64,000 nucleotides of DNA from Synergistes jonesii (lineage in GTDB: Bacteria > Synergistota > Synergistia > Synergistales > Synergistaceae). Every line of letters starts with the position of its first letter. Within the stretch, counting starts at the first letter, position 1. The stretch is from the NCBI RefSeq assembly GCF_000712295.1, contig NZ_JMKI01000016.1, positions 45,584 to 109,583 on the forward strand, written 5' to 3'. The position numbers were made by a program, and so were the translations under genes. Positions 37,925-46,951 of this stretch are shown one piece after another. The notes under the pieces are model-generated. The model was given only the letters and a program-made list of their open reading frames with translations. It was not told where the DNA came from and made no database searches.

Positions 37925-39754
37925 CTACTTCCTGAACGGCAGGTCGAGGACCGGCCAACGCAGCGTAGCCGCAAGCTCTTCTTTCATCAGCTGCGCCGTC
38001 ATGCTGTCCGCCGCGCGCGTCTTTACCGACCATACGCTGTCCGCGAGCAGCTCGGCCTTCTTGGGCCAGTGCGTTATGGATTCCTTCAATACTACCTTAG
38101 TGCCGTCGCCCAGCTTCTTAAGCGGCGGCATCTGAAGCATCCTGTATCCTTTAGGCATGTCCATGCGCACCTTCTGATCTATCACGAACGGGAAACGAAG
38201 CGTATACTGTTTTTCCTGTCTTATCATCTCGCTGACCTGCAGCGGTACCCCTCCCGGCAGGCGCAGCAGCATGCTGCCGCCGTGGACTATTCCGGGCGCG
38301 CAGCGCACCGCGAAGGTGAGCCGGTAGCCGGTAGGGAGGAGTTCGGTCTTCCTCGGCGCTATCTCCATCCCGGAGATAGCAAAGTTGATTCTCTTTATAA
38401 GGAAGTCGGAGAGCTCGTTCGGCTCCGGCAACTCACCGCCGGAGAAGAGCTCGCTCCAGCCGCCGGTCGCAGTAACATCGAGAGTTCCGTCCGCTCTCCC
38501 CATATCGTCAAGATTGAGCTTCCACAGCAGCGCGAGCCTGTTGTCGGACGACGCGCCAGACGGAAGCCTTTTTGATACATATCCGTCGTCCGTCGGCGCG
38601 TAAACCTCCGTCCCCGCTATCGAGGAGGGAATCTTAGACGCCGAGAAGGGCAGGCCCGCTTTGAAATACGACGTCTTGCCCCTCTCGCTCGCCCTTACCT
38701 CGAGCACCGGCGCCTCAAAGAGCGTCGTGGAGGCCGGCACGGCTTCGTCCAGAGGCATCTTAGCCTCCCACCAGAGGGAGGCCTCGCAGCCCGCCGTCTC
38801 GAGCCACCTCTTCAGGATGAACGTCTGTTCCCACGGAGTCCACGGGCCGTCCTCAGGAATCTGTTCGGCCGTTCTTACGTAATCTCCCGGATAGCCTTTA
38901 AGCGTGCGCTGCGGAGCGGCGACGTATTCCGCAAGCCTTGCGCCGGCGCGCCGCCCGTCCCCCCTTACCGCCGCAGGCAGGGGGATGGGCGGCATGGACC
39001 GCGCAAGCTCGTTGAGCTTGCGGAGGCTCTGAGAGGCTCCCTTCCTTGTGCTGAAGGAGAGCATAGGACGTTCGTTCAGCACGAAGCCCTCGCCGTGCCA
39101 CGGCAGCTGATTCATTACCTGCCACTTGTAGCTCCTGACGTTGTTCCTTTCGGAGACCGAAGGCTCCTTCATATCTCGCCCGGCCCAGAAGAGCTCCATG
39201 CCCGCCGGCACTTCGACGCTGACGTTCTGCTCCCATATCGGAAGGCTGCCCGCCATGTTTATCGTCTCGTCTACACCGTAGGTCCCAGCGCGCTTTTCGT
39301 GCGTGACTATGACTACGGCGCGGCCGACGGCGGCATCCGGCACCCCGACTACCTTTACGGACGCGCCTCCCGCTAATTTCTCCTCGGCGACGGGGAGTTC
39401 GCCCTCTTTCACGCCGGTCATAGTGTTGTACCACGCCGCTTCGGTCACAGACAGCTCGCCGCCCGCGGGAGCGGGATAGCGGGAGGCTTTCCAATCTAAC
39501 GGAACATTCTCGCCCATCATTATTATCGTTCGTCGGAAGATGTCCATAGAGCCGTCAGCGAGCATTTTCGATTCGAAATCGCGCTGCCATATCACCGCGC
39601 TGTTGACGCCGAAGGTCTCCAGCGACGGGACTTCTTTTTTCAGGCGGGCTATTTCTTCACCGCTGTCCCACGCGGAGGCCGAAGCCGCCGCACAGAGAAG
39701 TAACGCGCACGCCGAGGCGAGCGCAAAGGCCTTTTCGAGCAAAGTTTTATTCAT
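37925..39754 (-). CDS. Secreted DUF3857/transglutaminase-like protein, catalytic Cys apparently missing
   Basis: A 609-residue exported protein with a signal peptide (ALASACALLLCAAASASA). The layout suggests three parts: an N-terminal beta domain like DUF3857, a middle region like a transglutaminase core (WEQTFILKRWLETAGCEASL, about residues 305-330) and a C-terminal beta domain like DUF3858. In the middle region the usual G-D/K-C before the helix is replaced by Trp-Thr-Pro-Trp, so the nucleophile appears absent. Function unknown; it lies between secA and argS. The domain assignment is from pattern recognition and is moderate. Confidence 0.55.
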   Translation of the reverse strand: MNKTLLEKAFALASACALLLCAAASASAWDSGEEIARLKKEVPSLETFGVNSAVIWQRDFESKMLADGSMDIFRRTIIMMGENVPLDWKASRYPAPAGGELSVTEAAWYNTMTGVKEGELPVAEEKLAGGASVKVVGVPDAAVGRAVVIVTHEKRAGTYGVDETINMAGSLPIWEQNVSVEVPAGMELFWAGRDMKEPSVSERNNVRSYKWQVMNQLPWHGEGFVLNERPMLSFSTRKGASQSLRKLNELARSMPPIPLPAAVRGDGRRAGARLAEYVAAPQRTLKGYPGDYVRTAEQIPEDGPWTPWEQTFILKRWLETAGCEASLWWEAKMPLDEAVPASTTLFEAPVLEVRASERGKTSYFKAGLPFSASKIPSSIAGTEVYAPTDDGYVSKRLPSGASSDNRLALLWKLNLDDMGRADGTLDVTATGGWSELFSGGELPEPNELSDFLIKRINFAISGMEIAPRKTELLPTGYRLTFAVRCAPGIVHGGSMLLRLPGGVPLQVSEMIRQEKQYTLRFPFVIDQKVRMDMPKGYRMLQMPPLKKLGDGTKVVLKESITHWPKKAELLADSVWSVKTRAADSMTAQLMKEELAATLRWPVLDLPFRK

Positions 39755-39776
39755 AAAATAAATTGCCCTCCGTTTT

Positions 39777-42488
39777 TTATTTATTCTTTCCGCAGCACTG
39801 CTTATATTTTTTCCCGCTTCCGCAGGGGCACGGATCGTTGCGCCCTATCTTGACGCCGCTTACGATCGGCCGCGTCTTCTGCGCGGTCGCGACGGCGCCG
39901 GGATTTTCCATGTCGTCGCCGTACGTTCCGCTCGACGCCGCCGGAATGTCGATGGCGTCGCGGCTTTCGCGCCACTTCCTGCTGCGCTCACCGCGCTCCG
40001 GCTCCTTCGTTACTACCGAGACCCTCAGCGCGAACTCCGTGATGCCCTCGCGCACGCGCGTCAGCATCTCTTGGAAGAGGCTGAAGGACTCGAACTGATA
40101 TTCGACGAGCGGATCTTTCTGTCCTATCGCGCGCAGCCCGATGCCGCGGCGCAGTTCGTCCATCGCGAGCAGATGTTCCTTCCAGTTCTTGTCGAGCACC
40201 TCGAGGAGTATGTATCTGAATATCTGCTCGGAGATTTCCTTTCCAAGCTCTTCCGTCTTCTGCGTGAAGCGCGCGCGTATCTCGTTAAGAATCTTCGGGC
40301 GGAGCTCTTCAAGCTCCTCTTCGCTCCCTATCCCCTCGAGAGGACGCGAAATGCCGGGCCAGAAGAGCGCGTTCAGTCGGACGGCGGCCGCGTTGACGTT
40401 GGGCCCTTCGTCGTTCTTATCGGCAAATATCTTGTCTAACTGAGCCGTTGCCGTGTCTTCGAGGATCGAGAGGGTACGCCCTATCGTGTCCTCGTCCTCC
40501 AGTATGTCGGCGCGTTCGGCGTAGACCGCTTCGCGCTGTCTGTTCATGACGTTGTCGTAGGCTAAGAGCTGTTTGCGTATGTCGAAGTGCATCTCCTCGA
40601 CTTTCTTCTGCGCGTTCTCGATGGCCTTCGAAAGAAGCGGATGCTCTATCGACTCGCCCTTCTCCATGCCGAGCTTTTCCATGATCCCCGATATTCTGTC
40701 GCCGCCGAAGAGGCGGATAAGGTCGTCTTCTAGGGCGATGTAGAAGCGGCTCTCGCCGGGGTCGCCCTGACGGCCGGAACGCCCGCGCAGCTGATTGTCT
40801 ATGCGGCGCGACTCGTGTCGTTCTGTGCCTATTATGCGCAGCCCGCCGGTCGCGATGACCTTCTCATGCTCTTCGGCGCAGCTCTTCCTGTATTTTTCCA
40901 GCGTCTCGTAGTAGAGCTCGGGCTCGGCCGCCGGGTCTTTCCCCTCTTTTTCTATTTCTTCGCGCGCCAGAAACTCTGGGTTGCCTCCGAGCACGATGTC
41001 GGTGCCGCGCCCGGCCATGTTCGTCGCGACGGTGACCGCCCCCAAGCGCCCGGCCTGGGCTACGATCGCCGCTTCCTTGTCGTGTACCTTCGCGTTCAGC
41101 ACGTTGTGAGGAATCTTGCGCGCGTGCAGCAGCCGGCTGACGCGCTCCGAGTGCTCTATCGAAGCGGTGCCTATCAGGATAGGCTGCCCCTTCTTGTGAT
41201 ACTCCGCCGCTTCGTCGGCGGCGGCGCTGTATTTTTCCTCGACGGTCTTGTAAACGGCGTCGGGATTGTCGACGCGTATCATAGGCTTGTGCGTAGGCAC
41301 GACGACGACGTTAAGGCCGTAAATTTCCTTGAATTCCTCCGCTTCCGTCAGCGCCGTGCCCGTCATGCCGGCCAGCTTTTTGTATATGCGGAAGTAGTTC
41401 TGCAACGTGATCGTGGCGAGCGTCTGATTTTCGCGCCCGACCCGCACGCGCTCCTTCGCCTCTATCGCCTGGTGCAGCCCGTCGGAATAGCGGCGGCCGA
41501 ACATCAGCCGCCCGGTGAATTCGTCGACTATGATGATCTCGCCCTCTTTGACGACGTAGTGCACGTCGCGCTGGAAAAGATGGTGAGCCTTCAGCGCCTG
41601 CACGATCTTATGGGCGAGCGAAGAGTTTGCGAAATCGGTGAAGAGGTTCGGAAGCTTCATGATGTTTTCAGCCTTCGCGATGCCCTCTTCCGTCAGAGCG
41701 AGGTTGCGCTCCTTTTCGTCGACTTCGAAGTCGCGCCCCTTGACGAGCTCGCGCGCGACGGAGTCTGCGACGCGGTAGGGCTCCGTGTCGTCCTCGGAGG
41801 GACCGGAAATGATGAGCGGAGTCCGCGCCTCGTCTATCAGTATCGAGTCGACCTCGTCGACGATGCAGTAGAAATGCCCGCGCTGCACCTGCTGATTCTT
41901 CTGAATCGCCATGTTGTCGCGCAGGTAGTCGAAGCCGAATTCGCTGTTCGTCCCGTAAGTTATGTCGCAGCGGTAGGCCTCGGCGCGGGCCTCCTCCGAC
42001 ATGAACGGAGAGATGACGCCGACCGTCAGCCCCACACCCTTGTAGACGGGCCCCATCCACGCGGCGTCGCGCGATGCAAGGTAGTCGTTCACCGTGACGA
42101 CGTGCACGCCGTTCTTAGTTATAGCGTTAAGCGCGACGGCCAGAGTCGCGACGAGCGTCTTTCCCTCGCCCGTCTTCATCTCGGCGATGTTGCCGTCGTT
42201 GAGAGCCATGCCGCCTATCAGCTGCTCTTTGAAGTGGCGCAGCCCGAGCGTCCTCTTCGAGACTTCGCGCACGCGTGCGAAAACCTCCGGCAGGATATCG
42301 TCGAGCGTTTCACCTTTATCAAGGCGTTCTTTGAAAACCGCCGCCGACCGCGCGAGCTCTTCGTCGGAAAGTTTTTCCGTTTCGGTCTCGTAGGAATCTA
42401 CTATCTCAGCTCTTTTCTCATATTTCGCCAGCGCCCTCTCGTTCGGATCGAGGCCGAGCGCCTTTATAACGCCGTTAATAAATCCCAT
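39777..42488 (-). CDS. secA: SecA preprotein translocase ATPase
   Basis: Motor of general protein export, 903 residues. It has the DEAD-like Walker [35 protein letters not shown], the preprotein cross-linking region, [13 protein letters not shown] and the C-terminal zinc SEC-C motif [18 protein letters not shown]. Full length. It has its own promoter and starts the transcript leading to the secreted protein, argS and the FtsB-like gene. Confidence 0.98.
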   Translation of the reverse strand: MGFINGVIKALGLDPNERALAKYEKRAEIVDSYETETEKLSDEELARSAAVFKERLDKGETLDDILPEVFARVREVSKRTLGLRHFKEQLIGGMALNDGNIAEMKTGEGKTLVATLAVALNAITKNGVHVVTVNDYLASRDAAWMGPVYKGVGLTVGVISPFMSEEARAEAYRCDITYGTNSEFGFDYLRDNMAIQKNQQVQRGHFYCIVDEVDSILIDEARTPLIISGPSEDDTEPYRVADSVARELVKGRDFEVDEKERNLALTEEGIAKAENIMKLPNLFTDFANSSLAHKIVQALKAHHLFQRDVHYVVKEGEIIIVDEFTGRLMFGRRYSDGLHQAIEAKERVRVGRENQTLATITLQNYFRIYKKLAGMTGTALTEAEEFKEIYGLNVVVVPTHKPMIRVDNPDAVYKTVEEKYSAAADEAAEYHKKGQPILIGTASIEHSERVSRLLHARKIPHNVLNAKVHDKEAAIVAQAGRLGAVTVATNMAGRGTDIVLGGNPEFLAREEIEKEGKDPAAEPELYYETLEKYRKSCAEEHEKVIATGGLRIIGTERHESRRIDNQLRGRSGRQGDPGESRFYIALEDDLIRLFGGDRISGIMEKLGMEKGESIEHPLLSKAIENAQKKVEEMHFDIRKQLLAYDNVMNRQREAVYAERADILEDEDTIGRTLSILEDTATAQLDKIFADKNDEGPNVNAAAVRLNALFWPGISRPLEGIGSEEELEELRPKILNEIRARFTQKTEELGKEISEQIFRYILLEVLDKNWKEHLLAMDELRRGIGLRAIGQKDPLVEYQFESFSLFQEMLTRVREGITEFALRVSVVTKEPERGERSRKWRESRDAIDIPAASSGTYGDDMENPGAVATAQKTRPIVSGVKIGRNDPCPCGSGKKYKQCCGKNK

Positions 42489-42556
42489 CTATCTATTTTC
42501 CACCTTTCGTGCGGCACAGGACAACTGCCCGCACATCTCATGCGTTACTGTGGGTG

Positions 42557-42586
42557 ATTATATACTTATATGGAGATCGAAGTCAA
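42557..42586 (-). promoter_or_regulatory. Sigma-70 promoter of secA
   Basis: Minus-strand TTGACT (42581-42586), 18-base spacer, perfect TATAAT (42557-42562), giving a leader of about 60 bases. The leader can fold TGCGGGCA with TGCCGCA (42515-42538), an imperfect hairpin. Confidence 0.8.
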
Positions 42587-42635
42587 AATTTTTCCGGCGA
42601 AGGCTCTCGCCCGGCTTTGGCACCTCTTCCTCTAT

Positions 42636-42666
42636 TGACATACATTCAATCAATCATGTTAAAATA
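42636..42666 (+). promoter_or_regulatory. Promoter of the dicarboxylate/amino acid symporter gene
   Basis: Plus-strand perfect TTGACA (42636-42641) with TAAAAT (42661-42666) 19 bases on; GTTAAA at a 17-base spacing is the alternative -10. The spacer holds a short ATCA repeat. Confidence 0.65.
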
Positions 42667-42716
42667 AAAGTAATCAACGCTTTATGTTTTAATTCAGACT
42701 AAGGAGGGAATTTCCC

Positions 42717-43946
42717 ATGCAGGAAAAGAAAAAGCTGTCTCTCATCGCAAAGATAGGAATAGGTTTCATCATAGGCCTGATTCTGGGGTTCGTCATCGGC
42801 CCGCTTGCGCCTAACTCGCCGTTCGTCGCAAAGGTCATACTGCCCGTGCTGCAGCTGATAGGAAACATTTTCCTCTCTCTGCTCAAGATGCTCATAGTCC
42901 CGCTCGTCTTCTCAAGCCTCGTAATGGGCGCTTCGTCGATAGGCGATCCTAAGGTGCTCGGCCGCATCGGCGTCAAGACGATAGCCTTTTACCTCGGCAC
43001 TACGATCGTAGCCATCGTCATCGGGCTGCTTCTCGGCAATATCATCCAGCCGGGCGTCGGCATGGCGATCGAAGGCGCGAAAGCCGTAGCTAAAGAGCCG
43101 CAGACGATCTTCGACGTAATCCTCAACATCTTCCCCGCTAATCCGCTGAAAGCGCTCGTCGAAGGCATAATGCTTCAGGTCATCGTATTTGCGCTCTTCC
43201 TCGGCGTAGCAGCGACGCTTATCGGAGAAAGGGGAAAGGCGTTCCTCGAATTCAACTCTTCTCTCGCAGAGGTCATGTTCAAAATCACTGCGATCGTGAT
43301 GAAAACCGCTCCGCTCGGAATATTCGCGCTGATAGCCGTCACCGCGGCGAAATACGGGCCGGCGGTGCTGGCTCCGTTTGCGAAGGTCATATTCGCCATC
43401 TACCTCGGCTGCATACTACAGATGCTCCTCGTCTACTCGGGGCTCATCGCAGGCATAGTGCATAAGAGCCCGATGTGGTTCTTCAGCGGCGTGCGCGAGG
43501 CGATGCTCGCGGCTTTCGTCACCAGGACGAGCGCCGGAGTCCTCCCGATCTCTATGGACAACGTGCAGAACAAACTCGGAGTCAGCGAAAACGTCTCCTC
43601 ATTCGTACTGCCGCTCGGCGCCACTATCAACATGGACGGGACGGCGATATATGAAGGCGTCTGCGCCCTCTTCATAGCGCAGGCCTTCGGGATAGACCTC
43701 AGCCTCGGCGCGCAGTTGGGCATACTCATGACCGCGACGCTCGCTTCGATAGGCACGGCCGGCGTCCCCGGCGCGGGGCTCATCATGCTGTCGATGGTCC
43801 TGCTATCGGCGGGGCTTCCGATCGAAGGCATGGCGCTCGTCGCCGGCATCGACGCGGTGCTCGACATGGCGAGGACTTGCGTCAACGTGACTGGCGACAT
43901 GTGCGTCTCGGCAGTTATCGCGAAGACGGAGGGAGAAAAACTCTGA
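42717..43946 (+). CDS. gltP: Sodium-dependent glutamate/aspartate symporter (DAACS/SLC1 family)
   Basis: A 409-residue secondary transporter with eight membrane helices and two re-entrant hairpins. HP1 reads FVTRTSAGVLP (the serine-rich tip is altered from the usual RSSSG), TM7 has INMDGTAIYEG, HP2 IGTAGVPGAGLIML, and TM8 DAVLDMARTCVNVTGD. The TM8 arginine and aspartates match GltPh, where they bind the acidic side chain and Na+, so aspartate or glutamate is the likely substrate. AAGGAGGG ribosome site. It is monocistronic and divergent from secA. Confidence 0.9.
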   Translation: MQEKKKLSLIAKIGIGFIIGLILGFVIGPLAPNSPFVAKVILPVLQLIGNIFLSLLKMLIVPLVFSSLVMGASSIGDPKVLGRIGVKTIAFYLGTTIVAIVIGLLLGNIIQPGVGMAIEGAKAVAKEPQTIFDVILNIFPANPLKALVEGIMLQVIVFALFLGVAATLIGERGKAFLEFNSSLAEVMFKITAIVMKTAPLGIFALIAVTAAKYGPAVLAPFAKVIFAIYLGCILQMLLVYSGLIAGIVHKSPMWFFSGVREAMLAAFVTRTSAGVLPISMDNVQNKLGVSENVSSFVLPLGATINMDGTAIYEGVCALFIAQAFGIDLSLGAQLGILMTATLASIGTAGVPGAGLIMLSMVLLSAGLPIEGMALVAGIDAVLDMARTCVNVTGDMCVSAVIAKTEGEKL

Positions 43947-44098
43947 TCGCTTCAACGGCATACGATAAACCCTAAGCCCAGCGGCCGCAGTACAAAATCA
44001 AATTATCCTTTCGACCAAAAAAACGCCTGTCCTGATGGAAAATATCGTAAATCTGTAATAAGATGGGCGCAGTAAATCAAAAATCGGGAGGTACGGGA

Positions 44099-44590
44099 AT
44101 GCCGCTTACAAAGGAAGAAGTCCACGCGAAGCTCGACGGGATGGGAATCAAATACGAGACGACGAAACACGCGCCGGTCTACACGATAGACGAGATGAAG
44201 CTGATAGAGGGGATGAAGATCGAAGACGTCTGCAAAAATCTTTTCCTGCGCGACGAAAAGGGCAAGCGTCATTTTCTCGTCGTCCTCGACGAGGCGAAGA
44301 GCGCGGACCTCAAATCGATCCGCGCGCAGATCGGAAGCACGCGGCTGAGCTTCGCCTCCGAGGAACGCCTGATGGACAATCTCGGGCTGACAAAGGGCGC
44401 GGTGACGCCGCTCGGAGTGCTTAACGACTGCGCGGCGAACGTCGAGGTGCTGATCGACGGGGATCTTCGCGGCCGCCCGCATCTCGGCGTGCACCCCTGT
44501 GACAACACCGAGACTCTGTGGCTCTCTTACGCCGACCTGGAAAAAATAATAAAATCGCGCGGCAACAGCTTGAAGTTTATAAAGCTGTAA
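44099..44590 (+). CDS. PrdX/ProX-type prolyl-tRNA editing protein (YbaK superfamily)
   Basis: A 163-residue free-standing editing domain that hydrolyses tRNA-Pro misacylated with alanine in this family. Diagnostic parts are KHAPVYTIDEMKLIEGM, CKNLFLRDEKGKRHFLVVL and TPLGVLNDCAANVEVLIDGD, with the GVHPCDNTETLWL C-terminal segment. The ATG at 44099 has a GGGAGG site; the in-frame ATG at 44063 has none. A second YbaK-superfamily gene lies at 46468. It ends at a clear terminator. Confidence 0.88.
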   Translation: MPLTKEEVHAKLDGMGIKYETTKHAPVYTIDEMKLIEGMKIEDVCKNLFLRDEKGKRHFLVVLDEAKSADLKSIRAQIGSTRLSFASEERLMDNLGLTKGAVTPLGVLNDCAANVEVLIDGDLRGRPHLGVHPCDNTETLWLSYADLEKIIKSRGNSLKFIKL

Positions 44591-44655
44591 AATTTTATCC
44601 CGGGACTTGCGGACAAAACTTCAGCTAAGGCGGATTTTTCCTCGCAAATACGGTT

Positions 44656-44692
44656 CGCTCCGTCCTTTGAGGTTGGACGGAGCGAGCGTTTT
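44656..44692 (+). terminator. Intrinsic terminator after the prolyl-tRNA editing gene
   Basis: CGCTCCGTCC (44656-44665) pairs perfectly with GGACGGAGCG (44675-44684) over a nine-base loop, and TTTT follows at 44689-44692. Convergent genes meet here, so it may serve both. Confidence 0.8.
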
Positions 44693-44704
44693 GTGCGTGA
44701 GTGC

Positions 44705-45883
44705 TTATTTCTTTAATTTTTTGCTTTTTCTAATAAACAGCGCTAAGGGCGCTAAAGCCGCCAGCGCAAAGGGCGCGGCTCCGGCGCTGCACCCGCCGCC
44801 GTGCGACCCGCGCTCCTCTTCCATCGCGAAGGAGAACTGTTTTTTATAGTCACGCTTCATCGCGAGCTGAAGCGTGAGGTCGGTCAGGTTGTAGACCGCC
44901 GACCACTGGGTCATGCTCGTCGCTTCCTCGGTCTCCGGCTGGCTCACGAGCTCGAGCAGGGACATCGCTTCCGTATCCGTCAAAATACCCTTCTTGAAAG
45001 AGAGCGTTTCTTTTATGATGTTGTAGCGGTCGCGTCCGCGGCTCTGGTCGTCGTAGCCTGGCGTCAGATAGAAGTTCGTCACGTAATTTTCTTCGAGCAC
45101 GTGGAGCTTCCCGTTACCAGGGCCATATTCGACGACGACGGTCCTGCCTGTGGCGTCCGCGATGCAGAAGTGGAAGTTCGCGTCCGGCATCGCCGACTGC
45201 ATATCGTATCCCTCAAGCAGGGCGAGAGCCTCGTCGACGTCCTTGGCGCGGTCGAGCATCAGCCTAAGCGCCACGGTCGTCATAATTTTGTTTTTCCCGC
45301 TTTCCTGCCGAGTCGCGGCGCTGCGCAGCTTCAACACGCTGACCGCGAGCCCCTTTTCGTTCATTCCGTCCATTATCATATAGGGCGCGCCGACCAGCAG
45401 CGACAGGTCGGTTTTGCCGTCGCTGATGCTTCCCTCTTCGTAGCCGGCCCAGCCGGCGTCGGCTACCCCGATCGACGCATAGCGCCCCTTGGGCTTTGTG
45501 CGAATCACTATCGACGTCATCTTCATCTTGTAGTCGAAGTTGCGTCCGTAGAGAATTTTCCCGTCGTCGGTCTTCGCGGTGAAGGCGCTGCAGCCGGCGT
45601 CCGCCGCGCCCCCGACCGGTGCGCCCTCCAGCAGCATCTTGTCCCTTATGTACTTTAACATCGCTTCGGTGCTGTCTACGTCCGACTTCAGCACGTCGTC
45701 GAGCATGTAGTCGGCGCTGTAGTCCATCGTGTAGAGCAGCCCGCCGTCGATATCCCTCAGCGTGGCGATCGACGCCTTCTGCGCTTCGGTCTTAAGGTAG
45801 GCGGCGGGATTCGAAGCCGCGAAGGCGGAGCCTGCCGCGAGGAAAATAAGCGCGGCGGCGGTGAACAACGTTTGCTTTGACAA
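44705..45883 (-). CDS. Choloylglycine hydrolase/penicillin acylase-family protein with Synergist-CTERM-like tail
   Basis: A 392-residue exported Ntn-type amidase of the linear C-N hydrolase family, which includes bile salt hydrolases and penicillin V acylases. Signal peptide LFTAAALIFLAAGSAFA. The predicted nucleophile is C98 in DAGCSAFTAKTDDGKILYGR, but it is not at the mature N-terminus, so processing would be needed. NEKGLAVSVLKL and ATGRTVVVEY match family motifs. The C-terminus has GGGC (C365), a hydrophobic stretch and RKSKKLKK, like the Synergist-CTERM sorting signal. The start is TTG at 45883 with GGGGAGG seven bases away. Substrate unknown. Confidence 0.82.
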   Translation of the reverse strand: MSKQTLFTAAALIFLAAGSAFAASNPAAYLKTEAQKASIATLRDIDGGLLYTMDYSADYMLDDVLKSDVDSTEAMLKYIRDKMLLEGAPVGGAADAGCSAFTAKTDDGKILYGRNFDYKMKMTSIVIRTKPKGRYASIGVADAGWAGYEEGSISDGKTDLSLLVGAPYMIMDGMNEKGLAVSVLKLRSAATRQESGKNKIMTTVALRLMLDRAKDVDEALALLEGYDMQSAMPDANFHFCIADATGRTVVVEYGPGNGKLHVLEENYVTNFYLTPGYDDQSRGRDRYNIIKETLSFKKGILTDTEAMSLLELVSQPETEEATSMTQWSAVYNLTDLTLQLAMKRDYKKQFSFAMEEERGSHGGGCSAGAAPFALAALAPLALFIRKSKKLKK

Positions 45884-45983
45884 TGGTGATTCCTCCCCTG
45901 TCTCTCCCTTTTGGTTTATATGCACTATTTTATTATAATGTTTTTGCTCTTGTCCGGCAAGGCATTTTTTCGGCGAAGCGCCG

Positions 45984-46394
45984 TCAGCCAAGATATTTAG
46001 CGCCGTCCAGCGCTTCATTGCTCAGCCTGTCAGCGCGCTTGTTCTTTTCACGCGGTATCCATTCGTAGGATACTTCCATGCCTTCGGAGAGGCTCCAGGC
46101 TTTTTCGGCGAGCTCACGCAGGTGGGGGAGGTTTATCTTCCAGCGCTTCGAGAGCTGGCAGACGACGAGCCGGCTGTCGCCGCGGACCTTCAGCTTCCGC
46201 GCGCCGCGCTCCTTCGCGGCCTCCAGAAGAATGATCGCCGCGCCGTACTCCGCCTCGTTGTTGGTCTTTCTGCCGAGGTAGCGGGCCGTCTCCCATATCA
46301 CATTGCCCGCGTCGTCGGAAAGATAGGCGCCGGCGCCGGCTTCTCCCGGGTTGCCGCGCGACGCTCCGTCAAAGTGTCCTATCATTTTATGCAC
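45984..46394 (-). CDS. RNase H-like (RNase HI family) protein
   Basis: A 136-residue RNase H fold protein. The active-site acids are visible: FDGASRGNPG (first Asp), TNNEAEYGA (Glu), RGDSRLVV (second Asp) and NKRADRLSNEA (last Asp). It lacks the basic protrusion of E. coli RNase HI, like the YpdQ/Rv2228-type proteins. It degrades RNA in RNA-DNA hybrids. The start is GTG with an AAGGA site; an ATG three codons in is possible. It is divergent from ybaK. Confidence 0.88.
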   Translation of the reverse strand: MHKMIGHFDGASRGNPGEAGAGAYLSDDAGNVIWETARYLGRKTNNEAEYGAAIILLEAAKERGARKLKVRGDSRLVVCQLSKRWKINLPHLRELAEKAWSLSEGMEVSYEWIPREKNKRADRLSNEALDGAKYLG

Positions 46395-46416
46395 CAGCTT
46401 CCTTTCCCCGCGTTTT

Positions 46417-46445
46417 TTGCGCTATACTTTTTTATTATATATTAT
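46417..46445 (+). promoter_or_regulatory. Promoter of ybaK
   Basis: Plus-strand TTGCGC (46417-46422), 17-base spacer, TATTAT (46440-46445), about 20 bases before the ybaK start region, inside a very AT-rich 73-base intergenic gap. Confidence 0.6.
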
Positions 46446-46467
46446 GCAGCTTTGGGGGTAAATTACG

Positions 46468-46947
46468 ATGGCGCAGGCTAAGAAGACGAACGCAGTGAGG
46501 ATGCTGGAGGGAATGAAGATTCCCTTCGAGCTCCTCGAATACGCGATAGATGAAAAGGAGCTGTCGGCTGAGGACGCCGCGGCGAAGACCGGCATCGCCC
46601 CTGAGCGCACTTTCAAAACGCTCTGCTGCCGCGGCGACAAAAGCGGCGTGATGATGGTCTGTGTGCCGGCTGGGCGCGAGCTCGACTTCAAGGCCCTCGC
46701 CGCCGCCTCCGGCAACAAAAGCGCCGAGCTCGTCCACTTAAAAGAGGTACAGGGACTGACCGGTTACGTGCGCGGCGGCTGTTCCCCTCTCGGCACGAAG
46801 AAAAAGTATCCGGTGATCGTCGACGCTTCTGCGCTCTCCTTCGATTTCATCACGGTTAACGCCGGACACCGCGGGCTGCTCTTCAAGCTCGCACCATCCG
46901 ACCTCGTGCGCGCCGCCGGCGCGAAGACCGCGCCGGTCGTAAGGTGA
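46468..46947 (+). CDS. ybaK: YbaK/EbsC-type Cys-tRNA(Pro) deacylase
   Basis: A 159-residue trans-editing enzyme that clears cysteine (or alanine) from tRNA-Pro. The family core is clear: ERTFKTLCCRGDKSGVMMVC, the catalytic-lysine region, and KEVQGLTGYVRGGCSPLGTK. The start ATG follows GGGGGT. The next gene, an EamA transporter, begins five bases after its stop, suggesting an operon. Confidence 0.92.
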   Translation: MAQAKKTNAVRMLEGMKIPFELLEYAIDEKELSAEDAAAKTGIAPERTFKTLCCRGDKSGVMMVCVPAGRELDFKALAAASGNKSAELVHLKEVQGLTGYVRGGCSPLGTKKKYPVIVDASALSFDFITVNAGHRGLLFKLAPSDLVRAAGAKTAPVVR

Positions 46948-46951
46948 CGCC

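Noticed and set aside
40815..42557. 580-codon plus-strand open frame opposite secA
   Set aside because: It is an antisense shadow of secA, with arginine/valine/histidine-rich composition, no domains and no ribosome site. Such shadows are common in GC-rich DNA; the one at 7040-8662 opposite mop is similar.
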